Positions 17,185 to 25,540 are shown, numbered from the stretch's first letter. The stretch: DNA of 64,000 bases from Pseudomonadota bacterium (GCA_023428425.1 JAEYYP010000017.1:1-64000), one strand, 5' to 3'. Notes: a model not told the origin generated them from the sequence alone. A program made the numbers and translations.

Positions 17185-17210
17185 GCCGGCATCACCGAAG
17201 TGACGCCGGC
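17185..17210 (-). other. Intercistronic hairpin with UUCG tetraloop, dctP-dctQ gap
   Basis: On the minus strand GCCGGCGTCAC, the loop TTCG and GTGATGCCGGC form an 11-bp stem with one G-T wobble. There is no T run, so it is probably a stabiliser or partial attenuator that keeps binding-protein mRNA more abundant than the permease part, as is common in transporter operons. Confidence 0.65.
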
Positions 17211-17224
17211 CGCAGGAGGAGAGC

Positions 17225-18211
17225 TTACAGAGCGTTGATCCTGTCGATCACGCCGGCCGGCCAGTCCTTTGCCAGGTCGCTGTCGAGATACTGCTGCTGC
17301 ACGTGTGCGCGGAACGCTGCCAGGTCGGGCTCGTAGATCTTGAGGCCGCCATCCTCGAACTTCTTGCGCAGGTCGGCCTCGCGGGCGATGTGAGCGGACT
17401 GGCTGAAGTCGATCGCTGCCGTGGCCGCCGCCTGCAGGGCCTCCTGATCGGCCGGCGAGAGTTTGTCCCAGGCCGACTTCGAGATGACGAGCAGGTCGTA
17501 GCCGACGAGGTGCGAGGTCAGCACGATCTGCTTCATCACCTCGTAGAACTTCATGTTCTCGACGTTGGGCAGTGGGTTGTCCTGGCCGTCGATCGCGCCG
17601 GTCTGGAGGCCGGTATAGACCTCGGCATAGGCCATCGGCGTCGGATTTGCGCCGAGCGCCGTGCCGAGGAACTGCCAGGCGTCGCCACCCGGCATGCGCA
17701 GCTTGATGCCGCTCATGTCCGCTGGCGTCTTGATTTCCTTCTCGACCCGCAGGCCAACCTGGCGAATGCCGAAATAGGTCGGTCCGAGAATGTGGATACC
17801 GTGCTGGTCTTCGGCCATCTTCTTGAACTCGGCACCGACTTCGCTGTCGAAGAACTTGCGCAGGTGGTCGGCGTCACGGAACAGGTAGCCAGAGGTCAGC
17901 ACGGACCAGGCCGGAATCTGGTTGGACACGTCCTGGGGCGCGATATTGCCCATCTCGAGATTGTTGCGCTGCAGGGCCACCAATTCGGTGCCCTGCTTGA
18001 ACAGGTTACCGCCGTAGTAGGGTTCGAGCGTCGCGAAGCCGGAGACGGCCTCGCCGAACTGCTTCATCATGTCGGCGCGGATGTCCTGCTCCGAAAACAC
18101 GGCCGAGAAACGCAGCACCGGCTTGTCCTGCGCCAAGGTTGGCATGGCGGTCGCGGCCAGAAGTGCGACAGCGCCGAACATGGCGGCGCGCCGCCGAATG
18201 CGGAAACTCAT
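17225..18211 (-). CDS. TRAP transporter solute-binding protein (DctP family)
   Basis: Periplasmic receptor of the transporter. The 328 residues begin with a signal peptide (RRRAAMFGAVALLAATAMP, cleavage probable at LAQ-D, residue ~27), followed by the DctP domain: GGNLFKQGTELVALQRNNLE, KIRMPGGDAW-like KLRMPGGDAWQFLGTALGA with the conserved arginine that binds the ligand carboxylate, and EVYTGLQTGAIDGQDNPL. The ATG at 18211 follows AGGA. It is the first gene of the operon, and its promoter region holds a perfect palindrome at 18306. Confidence 0.93.
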   Translation of the reverse strand: MSFRIRRRAAMFGAVALLAATAMPTLAQDKPVLRFSAVFSEQDIRADMMKQFGEAVSGFATLEPYYGGNLFKQGTELVALQRNNLEMGNIAPQDVSNQIPAWSVLTSGYLFRDADHLRKFFDSEVGAEFKKMAEDQHGIHILGPTYFGIRQVGLRVEKEIKTPADMSGIKLRMPGGDAWQFLGTALGANPTPMAYAEVYTGLQTGAIDGQDNPLPNVENMKFYEVMKQIVLTSHLVGYDLLVISKSAWDKLSPADQEALQAAATAAIDFSQSAHIAREADLRKKFEDGGLKIYEPDLAAFRAHVQQQYLDSDLAKDWPAGVIDRINAL

Positions 18212-18305
18212 TTGAAATCCTCCCGTCTTGGGCCCTTGGCCCGAAAGCCCGCAAGCGGGCGCTCCCTCTGCCTGCCGTCTCCTATCCGGCAGGTCGATGT
18301 CACTT

Positions 18306-18325
18306 TGTACGAAATGGTTCGTACA
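18306..18325. promoter_or_regulatory. Operator A: perfect 20-bp palindrome before the TRAP/pca operon
   Basis: TGTACGAAATGGTTCGTACA: arms TGTACGAA and TTCGTACA are exact complements around a 4-base spacer. It lies 95-115 bases upstream of the dctP start, in the divergent gap with gntR. Related sites at 20124 and 20964 flank tetR, so the TetR protein is the likelier binder, although the adjacent GntR protein cannot be excluded. Confidence 0.75.
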
Positions 18326-18426
18326 TGTCAATCGACCGCAACTGTCGCCGCCCGTTGACTGCGCCAGTCATGTGGACACAGAGCCTTCCATATGTCAATG
18401 TTTGGAATATCGGATGATTTTCAGTT

Positions 18427-18437
18427 TGTACGATACA
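18427..18437. promoter_or_regulatory. TGTA-N3-TACA repeat at the gntR start, candidate autoregulatory site
   Basis: TGTACGATACA is a short inverted repeat of the kind bound by FCD-type GntR proteins. It overlaps the first base of the chosen gntR start codon, so binding would block expression of gntR itself. It also shares the TGTACGA half-site of the 20-bp palindromes nearby. Confidence 0.4.
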
Positions 18438-19105
18438 TGATCGATCAGCAGGAAGACACCATCGGCGAGACCACGTTTCGTACGATCAGAAGCGAGATCA
18501 TCCACGGCGTATTGCTGCCCGGCGACCGCCTGACGCTGGACAAGCTCAGGCAGCGCTACGCCGTGAGCGTGGGCACGTTGCGGGAAGTCCTCACCCGGCT
18601 GGCAAGCGAGTCCTTCGTCGTCGCGGAAGGACAACGGGGCTTCGAGGTGGCTCCCGCCACCCTGGCAGAGCTTCGTGAACTCGGCGAACTACGCCTGCTG
18701 CTCGAAAGCCACGCCCTAGGATTGTCCCTGCAACGTGGAGACCTCGAATGGGAAGGCCGGGTGGTCGCCGCGCACCACAAGCTGGCCGCAATCGAGAAGC
18801 GCCTGCTGGCGGGCGAGAGCTACCGCACGCCCGAATGGATCCAGTACGATCGCAGCTTCCACGAAGCGCTGATCTCGGCCTGCGGCTCGCGCTCGCTGAT
18901 GGGGCTCCACACCACCGTGTTCGACCGCTTCCTGCGCTACCACATGCTGGCCGGCAGCTTCCGCGGGCAACCGGTGGCTGATGACCATCTGGCCCTGCTT
19001 CGCGCCGCGTTGTCGCGGGATGGAGCCGGTGCGATCGGCCTGCTGGAAGCCCATGTGAATCGCGGCATCGAGCACATCACCGGCACGGGGGCGATCCGTC
19101 GGTAG
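18437..19105 (+). CDS. GntR family transcriptional regulator, FCD (FadR) subfamily
   Basis: The 222 residues begin with a winged helix (IRSEIIHGVLLPGDRLTLDK, then QRYAVSVGTLREVLTRLASE) and end with the all-helical FCD effector domain: ELRLLLESHALGLSL, DRSFHEALISACGS with the metal-binding D/H pair, and AHVNRGIEHI with the last histidine. Such regulators answer to small carboxylic acids bound at the metal. The start is uncertain: an in-frame ATG at 18392 adds 15 atypical residues, and neither start has a clear Shine-Dalgarno. Divergent to the TRAP/pca operon, it is a likely local regulator of it. Confidence 0.88.
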   Translation: MIDQQEDTIGETTFRTIRSEIIHGVLLPGDRLTLDKLRQRYAVSVGTLREVLTRLASESFVVAEGQRGFEVAPATLAELRELGELRLLLESHALGLSLQRGDLEWEGRVVAAHHKLAAIEKRLLAGESYRTPEWIQYDRSFHEALISACGSRSLMGLHTTVFDRFLRYHMLAGSFRGQPVADDHLALLRAALSRDGAGAIGLLEAHVNRGIEHITGTGAIRR

Positions 19106-19108
19106 CGA

Positions 19109-20023
19109 TCAGGCCGCAGCCCGGAAGTGGTCTGTCATCGAGGCGCGATCCGGCACGATGCCAGTGAACAGTTCGAAAGCCTTCACTGCCTGGTAAACCG
19201 CCATGCCGCTCCCCGGCAGTGTACGACACCCCAAAGCCCTGGCCCGGCGGAGCAACGCCGTCTCCGGCGGGAAGTAGATGACGTCCGCCACCCACAGGCC
19301 GTTACGCAGCAGTGTTTCGTCGAAGGGCAAGCCGGGGAACTTGTCCATCCCGACCGGCGTGGTGTTGACCACGCCACTTGCCGAACGCAGCGCCTCGGAC
19401 GGGTGCACGGTGGCCTCCACCTCCACGGAAAATCGCCGTGACAGCCGGTCGGCGAGGCTGCTTCCCCGTGCGGGGTCGGTCTCGCACAGTGTCAGCCGCT
19501 TCGCCCCCAGCGACAGCAGGGCGTGGCCGACCGCCGCGCCCGCCCCGCCGGCCCCGAACTGGACAACGCGATCGAGATCCACACCCGACAGGCTCTCGCG
19601 AAAGCTCTCGGCGAAGCCCCAGCCGTCGGTGTTGTGCCCCACCCTTCGTTCTCGGTCGAAGACCACAGTGTTGACCGCGCCGATACCCGCCGCCTCGGGC
19701 GAGAGGTCGTGCAGCTGGGAAATCACCGCCTGCTTGTAGGGATAAGTCACGTTGAGCCCGGCGAACCCCGACGCCTCCGCGAGATCGAGTACGGCCGGCA
19801 GATCATCGTCAGCAAGGCCGAGCGTGTCGAAGTCGATCAGCATGTAGGTGTAGTCGAGCCCGATGCGCGTGCCCTCGAGTTCATGCATCCGCGGGGTGCG
19901 AGAGGCCTGGATGCCGCGGCCGACCAGTCCGACCAGCAGCCGCCGTCCGCCTCGCGACCGGCGCGTCGCCACCATCCCGGCGATATGCTGCCGGGCCGCC
20001 TCTATCCTGCTAGTGGTCAACAT
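19109..20023 (-). CDS. aroE: Shikimate/quinate 5-dehydrogenase (AroE family, catabolic type)
   Basis: Oxidises quinate or shikimate to the 3-dehydro acid with NAD(P). The 304 residues show QASRTPRMHELEG (in which TP replaces the SP of biosynthetic AroE, as in quinate/shikimate dehydrogenases of catabolic clusters), NVTYPYKQ with the catalytic lysine, AVNTVV, HNTDGWGF with the catalytic aspartate, the nucleotide loop GAGGAGAAVGHA, NTTPVGM and GSGMAVYQAVKAFELFTG. It converges on gntR (3-base gap) and is divergent from tetR, sharing operator B. Together with AroQ and QuiC it feeds quinate and shikimate into protocatechuate. Confidence 0.9.
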   Translation of the reverse strand: MLTTSRIEAARQHIAGMVATRRSRGGRRLLVGLVGRGIQASRTPRMHELEGTRIGLDYTYMLIDFDTLGLADDDLPAVLDLAEASGFAGLNVTYPYKQAVISQLHDLSPEAAGIGAVNTVVFDRERRVGHNTDGWGFAESFRESLSGVDLDRVVQFGAGGAGAAVGHALLSLGAKRLTLCETDPARGSSLADRLSRRFSVEVEATVHPSEALRSASGVVNTTPVGMDKFPGLPFDETLLRNGLWVADVIYFPPETALLRRARALGCRTLPGSGMAVYQAVKAFELFTGIVPDRASMTDHFRAAA

Positions 20024-20123
20024 GCTCTACAAGCCGTCCCCAACGCGCTCTGAACAACCGGGCGCGTCTCTTGTCATCGGACGCGGTCCGCCGATAAATG
20101 CTCGCATCAGCCGTAACCATGAA

Positions 20124-20143
20124 TGTACGAACTGGTTAGTTTA
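20124..20143. promoter_or_regulatory. Operator B: TGTACGAA-CTGG-TTAGTTTA between aroE and tetR
   Basis: The left arm is identical to operator A, and the right arm matches TTCGTACA at five of eight positions. It sits between the divergent aroE (start 20023) and tetR (start 20183), so it could control both and give autoregulation of tetR. Confidence 0.6.
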
Positions 20144-20182
20144 GTCAATCTCTCCGTCTGGAGGGTGGGGAGCGCGAGACAG

Positions 20183-20869
20183 ATGGAGTTGAAGCCGGCA
20201 CGGAACGGCCCCCAGACAGACAAGACGCAGTCGCGTACCCAGGATCCCGAGGGGACACGGCAGAACATCATCGAAGTCGCCTCCGAGGAGTTCGCGCTCA
20301 ACGGCCTGTCCGGCGCCCGTATCGACGAGATCGCGGCCCGCACGCGCGCGTCGAAGCGGATGATCTACTACTATTTCGGCGACAAGGAGGGGCTGTACCT
20401 CGCCGTCCTCGAAAACGCCTACCGGACGGTGCGCGAAGGCGAAGCCCAGCTCGACATTGGCGGATTGTCGCCCATCGAGGCGTTGCGCCGCCTGGTCGAA
20501 TTCACCTTCGACCACCACCATCGGCACGAAGACTTCATCCGCATGGTGATGATCGAGAACATCCACCATGCCGACTACCTCGAGAAATCCAAGGTCATCC
20601 GGCAGTTGAACGTCACCGCCATCGGGACGATCGAGGCACTCTACGAGCGGGGTGTTACCGAGGGTCTGTTCCGTCCCGGGCTCGACCCCCTGGAACTCCA
20701 CTGGCAGGTCAGCGCGCTCTGCTTCTTCAACGTCTCCAACCGTGCCACGTTCTCAAAACTGTTCGGTCGCGATCTGAGCACGGAATCGGCCCAGGCTTCG
20801 CTGAAGCGGAACGCTGTCGACATGGTGCTGCGCCATGTGGTGAAGCCTGAACGTCTCGACAACATCTAG
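20183..20869 (+). CDS. TetR/AcrR family transcriptional regulator of the quinate locus
   Basis: The 228-residue product has an N-terminal helix-turn-helix at residues ~25-72 (NIIEVASEEFALNGLSGARI, then DEIAARTRASKRMIYYYFGDK, the YYYFGDK ending being diagnostic) and a C-terminal helical ligand domain. I chose the ATG at 20183 (GGGAG just upstream); an in-frame ATG at 20123 would place operator B inside the gene. Neighbouring sites B and C, and A in front of the TRAP/pca operon, suggest that it represses uptake, quinate oxidation and dehydroshikimate dehydration together, with a pathway intermediate as inducer. Confidence 0.88.
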   Translation: MELKPARNGPQTDKTQSRTQDPEGTRQNIIEVASEEFALNGLSGARIDEIAARTRASKRMIYYYFGDKEGLYLAVLENAYRTVREGEAQLDIGGLSPIEALRRLVEFTFDHHHRHEDFIRMVMIENIHHADYLEKSKVIRQLNVTAIGTIEALYERGVTEGLFRPGLDPLELHWQVSALCFFNVSNRATFSKLFGRDLSTESAQASLKRNAVDMVLRHVVKPERLDNI

Positions 20870-20963
20870 TCGTCCGGCGCAGTTGGCGCCGTGGCTCGAT
20901 CGCCACACACCATCCCTCAAGACCAGTGCCCTTGACCAAGCCATTGCCGCTGACTATCAATAA

Positions 20964-20983
20964 TGTACGAACTAGTTCGTTTA
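20964..20983. promoter_or_regulatory. Operator C: TGTACGAA-CTAG-TTCGTTTA before quiC
   Basis: The inner 14 bases ACGAACTAGTTCGT are a perfect palindrome; the outer part matches operator A on the left. It ends 10 bases before the quiC start codon, so binding would block transcription or early elongation of quiC. Confidence 0.7.
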
Positions 20984-20993
20984 TAGGTGCGGC

Positions 20994-22865
20994 GTGAAGA
21001 CCTCGATTGCCACGGTGTCGATCAGCGGCGACCTTGCCGAGAAACTGGAAGCCGTCGCGGCGGCGGGCTTCGACGGCGTCGAGATCTTCGAGAACGACTT
21101 CCTCACCTACGGCGCCAGCGCGGCTGAAGTCCGCCGCATGGCCGGTGATCTCGGCCTCGCAATCACCCTGTTTCAGCCGTTCCGCGACTTCGAGGGCCTG
21201 CCGGAACCCCTGCGGGCGCGAGCCTTCGAGCGGGCCCGGCGCAAGTTCGCGCTGATGAACGAGCTCGGGACGGACCTGATCCTGGTCTGCTCGAATGTAT
21301 CGCCCGCTGCGCTCGGTGGCATCGACCGGGCGGCGGCCGACTTCAACGAACTCGGCGACATCGCCGCAGGCTTCGGCGTGCGGGTCGGGTACGAAGCGCT
21401 GGCCTGGGGCCGGCACGTCAACGATCACCGCGACGCCTGGGAGATCGTGCGCCGTGCCGACCATCCGCGGATCGGCCTGATCCTCGACAGCTTCCACACG
21501 CTGTCGCGCAAGATCGACCCGAATTCCATCCGCTCGATCCCCGGCGACAAGATCTTCATCGTGCAACTCGCCGATGCGCCACTGATCGAGATGGACCTGC
21601 TCTACTGGAGCCGGCACTTCCGCAATATGCCCGGCGAAGGCGACCTGCCGGTGGTGGACTTCATGCGCGCCGTGGCGGCGACCGGCTACGATGGACCGCT
21701 GTCGCTGGAAATCTTCAACGACCAGTTCCGGGGCGGTTCGCCGCGCGCCATATCGGTCGACGGCAAGCGATCGCTGATCAACCTCATGGACCAGGTCAAC
21801 CGCATCGAGCCGGGCAACGCCCTGTCACCTCCCGCCATGCCGGACAGGATCGGCGTCGCGGGAGTCGAGTTCATCGAGTTTGCCGCCGACCAGGGCGAAG
21901 CCACCCAGCTCGAAGCGCTGCTCGCCGGCATGGGTTTCGTGCGCGCCGGCCGGCACCGATCGAAAAGCGTCGAGCTTTTCCGCCAGGGTGGCATCAACGT
22001 CGTGATCAACACCGAGACGGACGGGCTGGCCCATTCGACCTGGGTGACCCATGGCACCTCGGCCTATGCGATCGGCCTCAAGGTCGCGGATGCAGCGGCG
22101 GCGGTTGCACGCGCCAGGGCCCTCGGCGCCCAGCCGTTCGAACAGAAGGTGGCGGAGGGCGAATTGCGCATCCCCGCCATCCGCGGCGTAGGTGGTGGTG
22201 TCATCTACCTTCTGGACGATGGCAACGATCTCGGCCGCGTCTGGGAGCACGAGTTCACCATGGTTTCGCAGCCGCCCAAGGGGGCGGGGCTCACTCGCAT
22301 CGACCACGTCGCCCAGACCATGAACTACGACGAGATGCTGACCTGGGTGCTGTTCTACCGGTCGATCTTCGCGACGCAGAAGAGCGGCGTGGTCGATGTT
22401 CCCGATCCGTCCGGACTGGTGCGGAGCCAGGTGATCGAGAATCCCGAGGGCACGCTCCGCCTGACACTCAACGGCGCCGAGAACAACCGCACCCTCGCCG
22501 GTCACTTCGTCACCAAGACTTTTGGGTCGTCTGTCCAGCACCTGGCCTTCGCCACGAATGACATCTTCGCCACCGCGGAGCAGATGAGGCTCTCGATCCT
22601 GCCGATCAGCGAAACCTACTACAGCGACGTCGAGGCGCGGCTCGGCCTCGATCCCGACTTCGTCGACCGGCTGCGCCGCCACAACATCCTTTACGATCGC
22701 GATGGCGCGGGCGAGTTCTTCCAGTTCTACAGCCCGACCTTCGGCGAAGGCTTCTTCTTCGAAGTCGTCGAGCGCCGGGGCGGCTATTCAGGCTACGGCG
22801 CGCCCAACGCCCCCTTCCGCATCGCCGCCCAGAAACGCGCTCTGGCAAGCGCTGCGCAGCCGTAA
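20994..22865 (+). CDS. quiC: 3-dehydroshikimate dehydratase fused to an HPPD-like dioxygenase domain
   Basis: Turns 3-dehydroshikimate into protocatechuate. Residues 1-~280 are a sugar-phosphate-isomerase-like TIM barrel (TVSISGDLAEKLEAVAAAG, VGYEALAWGRHVNDHRDAWE, LDSFHTLSRK, SLEIFNDQFRGG with metal-binding acids); residues ~290-615 are two VOC modules like 4-hydroxyphenylpyruvate dioxygenase (RIDHVAQTM, SSVQHLAFATNDIF, EGFFFEVVERRGGY, with the His/His/Glu metal set). This fusion is known from QuiC1 of Pseudomonas putida, where the second half has no clear HPPD activity. The start is GTG with AGGTG upstream; operator C lies directly before it. 623 residues is normal for the fusion. Confidence 0.93.
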   Translation: MKTSIATVSISGDLAEKLEAVAAAGFDGVEIFENDFLTYGASAAEVRRMAGDLGLAITLFQPFRDFEGLPEPLRARAFERARRKFALMNELGTDLILVCSNVSPAALGGIDRAAADFNELGDIAAGFGVRVGYEALAWGRHVNDHRDAWEIVRRADHPRIGLILDSFHTLSRKIDPNSIRSIPGDKIFIVQLADAPLIEMDLLYWSRHFRNMPGEGDLPVVDFMRAVAATGYDGPLSLEIFNDQFRGGSPRAISVDGKRSLINLMDQVNRIEPGNALSPPAMPDRIGVAGVEFIEFAADQGEATQLEALLAGMGFVRAGRHRSKSVELFRQGGINVVINTETDGLAHSTWVTHGTSAYAIGLKVADAAAAVARARALGAQPFEQKVAEGELRIPAIRGVGGGVIYLLDDGNDLGRVWEHEFTMVSQPPKGAGLTRIDHVAQTMNYDEMLTWVLFYRSIFATQKSGVVDVPDPSGLVRSQVIENPEGTLRLTLNGAENNRTLAGHFVTKTFGSSVQHLAFATNDIFATAEQMRLSILPISETYYSDVEARLGLDPDFVDRLRRHNILYDRDGAGEFFQFYSPTFGEGFFFEVVERRGGYSGYGAPNAPFRIAAQKRALASAAQP

Positions 22866-22969
22866 TTGCCTCGATCAACGGATGACCGTCTTAGGGCCAG
22901 GGTCCGGCTTGAGCTACGCTTGAAGCGCTCGCAGGAGCGAAGGTGCCGGCCTGCATCCGTGGGTCGGAT

Positions 22970-24475
22970 CTACATCGCGCCGACGACGACCTTGGGATCC
23001 TGGAGGGGTGGCTCGGGGTAGTGGAGCCCCCTCTGGCCCGACAATCCGCGGTTCTGTGTCGCCACGATCGCCGGTACTTCGACGCCGATGAAGGTGTCGC
23101 CATCCACCGCCTTTAGATCCTCGCCATAGAGTTGCTGGCGCAGCTGCGCCTGCAACTGAGCCATTGTGCCGCCGTGGGAAGGCTCGGACGCCAGATCGAC
23201 CAGTTCGTTGGGATCGCTTTCGAGATCGAAAAGCTGGAAGCGGTTGCCGGCAGGATACCAGATCAGCTTGAACCGCCCTCCATGCAGCATGCGCATCGCC
23301 TTGGGGCCATCGAGGGCTTCGGCATAGAGGAATGGGCGCTTCTCGTCGGACACCATCGAGCGGCCCTCGCAGGTGTCGGGCACGTCGAGGCCGGCCAGGG
23401 ACAACAACGTCGGCATGATGTCCTGGAGGCCGACCAAGCGGTCGTCGACCTTGCCGATGCCGACGCGGCTGTCGCCTGCAGTGCCGACAAGGATCATCGG
23501 CACGCGGGCCGAGGCTTCGTACATCAGCCGTTTGGCGTAAAGGCCGTGATTGCCCAGCATGTCGCCGTGATCGCTGGTCAGCATGATGATCGTGTTGTCG
23601 AGCACGCCCTCCTCGCGCAGCGTGCCGATGATCACGCGAAGCTGGTGATCGATGTGGGTGCAGAGCGCATAGAAGGCGCGGCGCATGTCGCTGAGTTGCT
23701 CGGGCGGCAGGCTCTGCCAGTAGTCCCGCGTCAGCTTCAGCGGATAGGGCAGGTCATCGTAGTTGTCCGCCCACGCGCCGCGATAGGGTTGATCGACCTC
23801 CCTGTGCCTGTAGCGCTCGAGATAGCTGGCCAGCGGGATGAGCGGCGGGTGCGGCGGGGTGTAGGAGACGTGCCAGAATGCCGGTCGCGTTGGATCGCGC
23901 CGCTTTATGGTCCGCGCCGCCGCCCAGGTTGTCCAGTTGGTGACATGCAGTTCCTCCGGCAGGTGCCAGGTGCGCCAGCTGTACTCATTGTTGCTCATGC
24001 CGTGCATGAACTGCTGCCCCGGATACCCCCTGTCGGCGAGGAATATCTCGTAGTCGTCGGGGCCACCGAGCGGGCCGCGTCCTTCTTCGGCAATGAGCGC
24101 ATCGTCAAAGCCGATGCGATCGCGTTGCGGATAGACGTGCAGCTTGCCGATGGCGTTGGTTTGGTAGCCGTTCCGGCTGAAGGTCCTCGCCAGGGTCGGC
24201 AGGTCGGGCGGCATCGGCAGGGCAGGCTGGAACACCCGGTCGCCGTGGCGGCGCGGGCTTGTGCCGGTCATCATCGTCCGTCGCGCCGGGATGCAGATCG
24301 GGCTTTCGGAGTAGGCTCGCGTGAAACGGCGTCCGTTGGCTGCCAGGCGATCGATTGTCGGCGTTTCGACGACAGGGTGGCCGGCGCATCCGAGCAGGTC
24401 GCCGGGCCATTGATCGACGGTGACCAGCAGCACATTGGGACGAGCCTGCGGCGCGCTCTCCGTCGAAGTCCCCAT
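22970..24475 (-). CDS. Type I sulfatase (arylsulfatase/choline-sulfatase-like)
   Basis: Hydrolyses a sulfate ester using a formylglycine made from cysteine. The 501-residue product has NVLLVTVDQWPGDLLGCAGH with metal ligands at the N terminus, the activation motif C61-I-P-A-R64, KLHVYPQRDRIGFDDA, a late TSDHGDMLGNHGLYAKR metal/substrate motif and a C-terminal FDLESDPNELVDLA. The C at the first position of CxPxR means it needs an aerobic-type activator, encoded divergently at 24596. No signal peptide is seen, so it is cytoplasmic, which fits import of an intact sulfated substrate. The start at 24475 follows a GGGAAGGGGG stretch. Confidence 0.9.
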   Translation of the reverse strand: MGTSTESAPQARPNVLLVTVDQWPGDLLGCAGHPVVETPTIDRLAANGRRFTRAYSESPICIPARRTMMTGTSPRRHGDRVFQPALPMPPDLPTLARTFSRNGYQTNAIGKLHVYPQRDRIGFDDALIAEEGRGPLGGPDDYEIFLADRGYPGQQFMHGMSNNEYSWRTWHLPEELHVTNWTTWAAARTIKRRDPTRPAFWHVSYTPPHPPLIPLASYLERYRHREVDQPYRGAWADNYDDLPYPLKLTRDYWQSLPPEQLSDMRRAFYALCTHIDHQLRVIIGTLREEGVLDNTIIMLTSDHGDMLGNHGLYAKRLMYEASARVPMILVGTAGDSRVGIGKVDDRLVGLQDIMPTLLSLAGLDVPDTCEGRSMVSDEKRPFLYAEALDGPKAMRMLHGGRFKLIWYPAGNRFQLFDLESDPNELVDLASEPSHGGTMAQLQAQLRQQLYGEDLKAVDGDTFIGVEVPAIVATQNRGLSGQRGLHYPEPPLQDPKVVVGAM

Positions 24476-24595
24476 GGTGCCCCCCTTCCCTTGCCGGCCG
24501 CCCAGCGGAAAGATGAGCGACAGGCCTGCACACGGTGGCAATGTGCGACTATCGGTATTTGCTGGTCAACGGGCGGGGCCCGGAAGAGGAGCCGA

Positions 24596-25540
24596 ATGAA
24601 CGTAGACTTTCCGACGAGTTGCTGCGCCCCTTCTCGCCTGCAGGCCACGCCAACGGCGGCCGACCGTGCGTCCATCAGGCCGCTGCAGGGGAGACGCGAA
24701 GACCCAATTCCCGTCGATGGAGGTCTGGCCTTTGTCGGGACCGATGATCCGCAGATCGCGGTCGACGGGGAAGGCAAGCGGCGGCAGGTCCATCTGGACG
24801 ACTTCCAGCTCGAAGCCCAGACAGTCACCAATGCGCGCTTTGCCGATTTCGTGGACGCTACCGGCTATGTCACCGAAGCCGAGCGGTTCGGGTGGTCCGT
24901 GGTGTTCGCGGGCTTGCTGCCGATGAGGGCCGTGAGGAAGGATTCCGCCTCTGCCACCCCGTGGTGGCAGCGGGTGGACGGTGCGAGCTGGCGGACGCCC
25001 GAAGGCCCGGAAAGCACGCTGGAAGGACGCATGGACCATCCGGTGGTCCAGGTCTCATGGGCCGACGCCAGGGCGTTCGCGAGTTGGGTCGGCGGACGAT
25101 TGCCGAGCGAAGCCGAATGGGAGCATGCCGCCGGCAGCGCCGATGGCCGCCGCTTCACCTGGGGGAACGATGAGCCGGATGACGAGACCGTCCTGTGCAA
25201 CATCTGGCAGGGGCGGTTTCCCCACGAGAATACCTGCCGGGACGGCTATATGGGCACGGCGCCGGCCCGCAGTTTCGCCCCCTCCGAGCGAGGCCTCTAC
25301 AACCTGTTGGGGAATGTATGGGAGTGGACGGCGGACCCGTTCCGGGTGCGCTCCCTGTCCCGGAGCGCTCGGCTGCGCAATGACCAGGCGACGCAATTGT
25401 CGGAGAAGGTGCTGAAGGGCGGCTCGTTCCTCTGTCACCGCTCCTACTGCTACCGCTATCGCATTGCCGCGCGCATGGCGCTGACACCCGACAGCGCAGC
25501 CAGCAATGCGGGCTTTCGCGTCGCCTACGACAAGGACTGA
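24596..25540 (+). CDS. Formylglycine-generating enzyme (sulfatase-modifying factor 1 family)
   Basis: Oxidises the CxPxR cysteine of sulfatases to C-alpha-formylglycine using O2 and copper. The 314 residues have the family's motifs: QTVTNARFADFVDATGYVTE, HPVVQVSWADARAFASWVGG, RLPSEAEWEHAAG, GLYNLLGNVWEWTADPF and the C-terminal GGSFLC280HRSYC285YRYR followed by SAASNAGFRVA. Both active-site cysteines are present at the same five-residue spacing as in the human and Streptomyces enzymes, so this is a real FGE and not one of the many FGE-sulfatase-domain proteins of other function. Strong GGAAGAGGAG upstream. The final 16 bases overlap the convergent second sulfatase gene. Confidence 0.93.
   Translation: MNVDFPTSCCAPSRLQATPTAADRASIRPLQGRREDPIPVDGGLAFVGTDDPQIAVDGEGKRRQVHLDDFQLEAQTVTNARFADFVDATGYVTEAERFGWSVVFAGLLPMRAVRKDSASATPWWQRVDGASWRTPEGPESTLEGRMDHPVVQVSWADARAFASWVGGRLPSEAEWEHAAGSADGRRFTWGNDEPDDETVLCNIWQGRFPHENTCRDGYMGTAPARSFAPSERGLYNLLGNVWEWTADPFRVRSLSRSARLRNDQATQLSEKVLKGGSFLCHRSYCYRYRIAARMALTPDSAASNAGFRVAYDKD

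Noticed and set aside
23132..24595. Upstream extension of the FGE gene to ~800 residues
   Set aside because: The extension is antisense to the first sulfatase and has no homology. The strong GGAAGAGGAG before the ATG at 24596 and the FGE length fit the shorter form.
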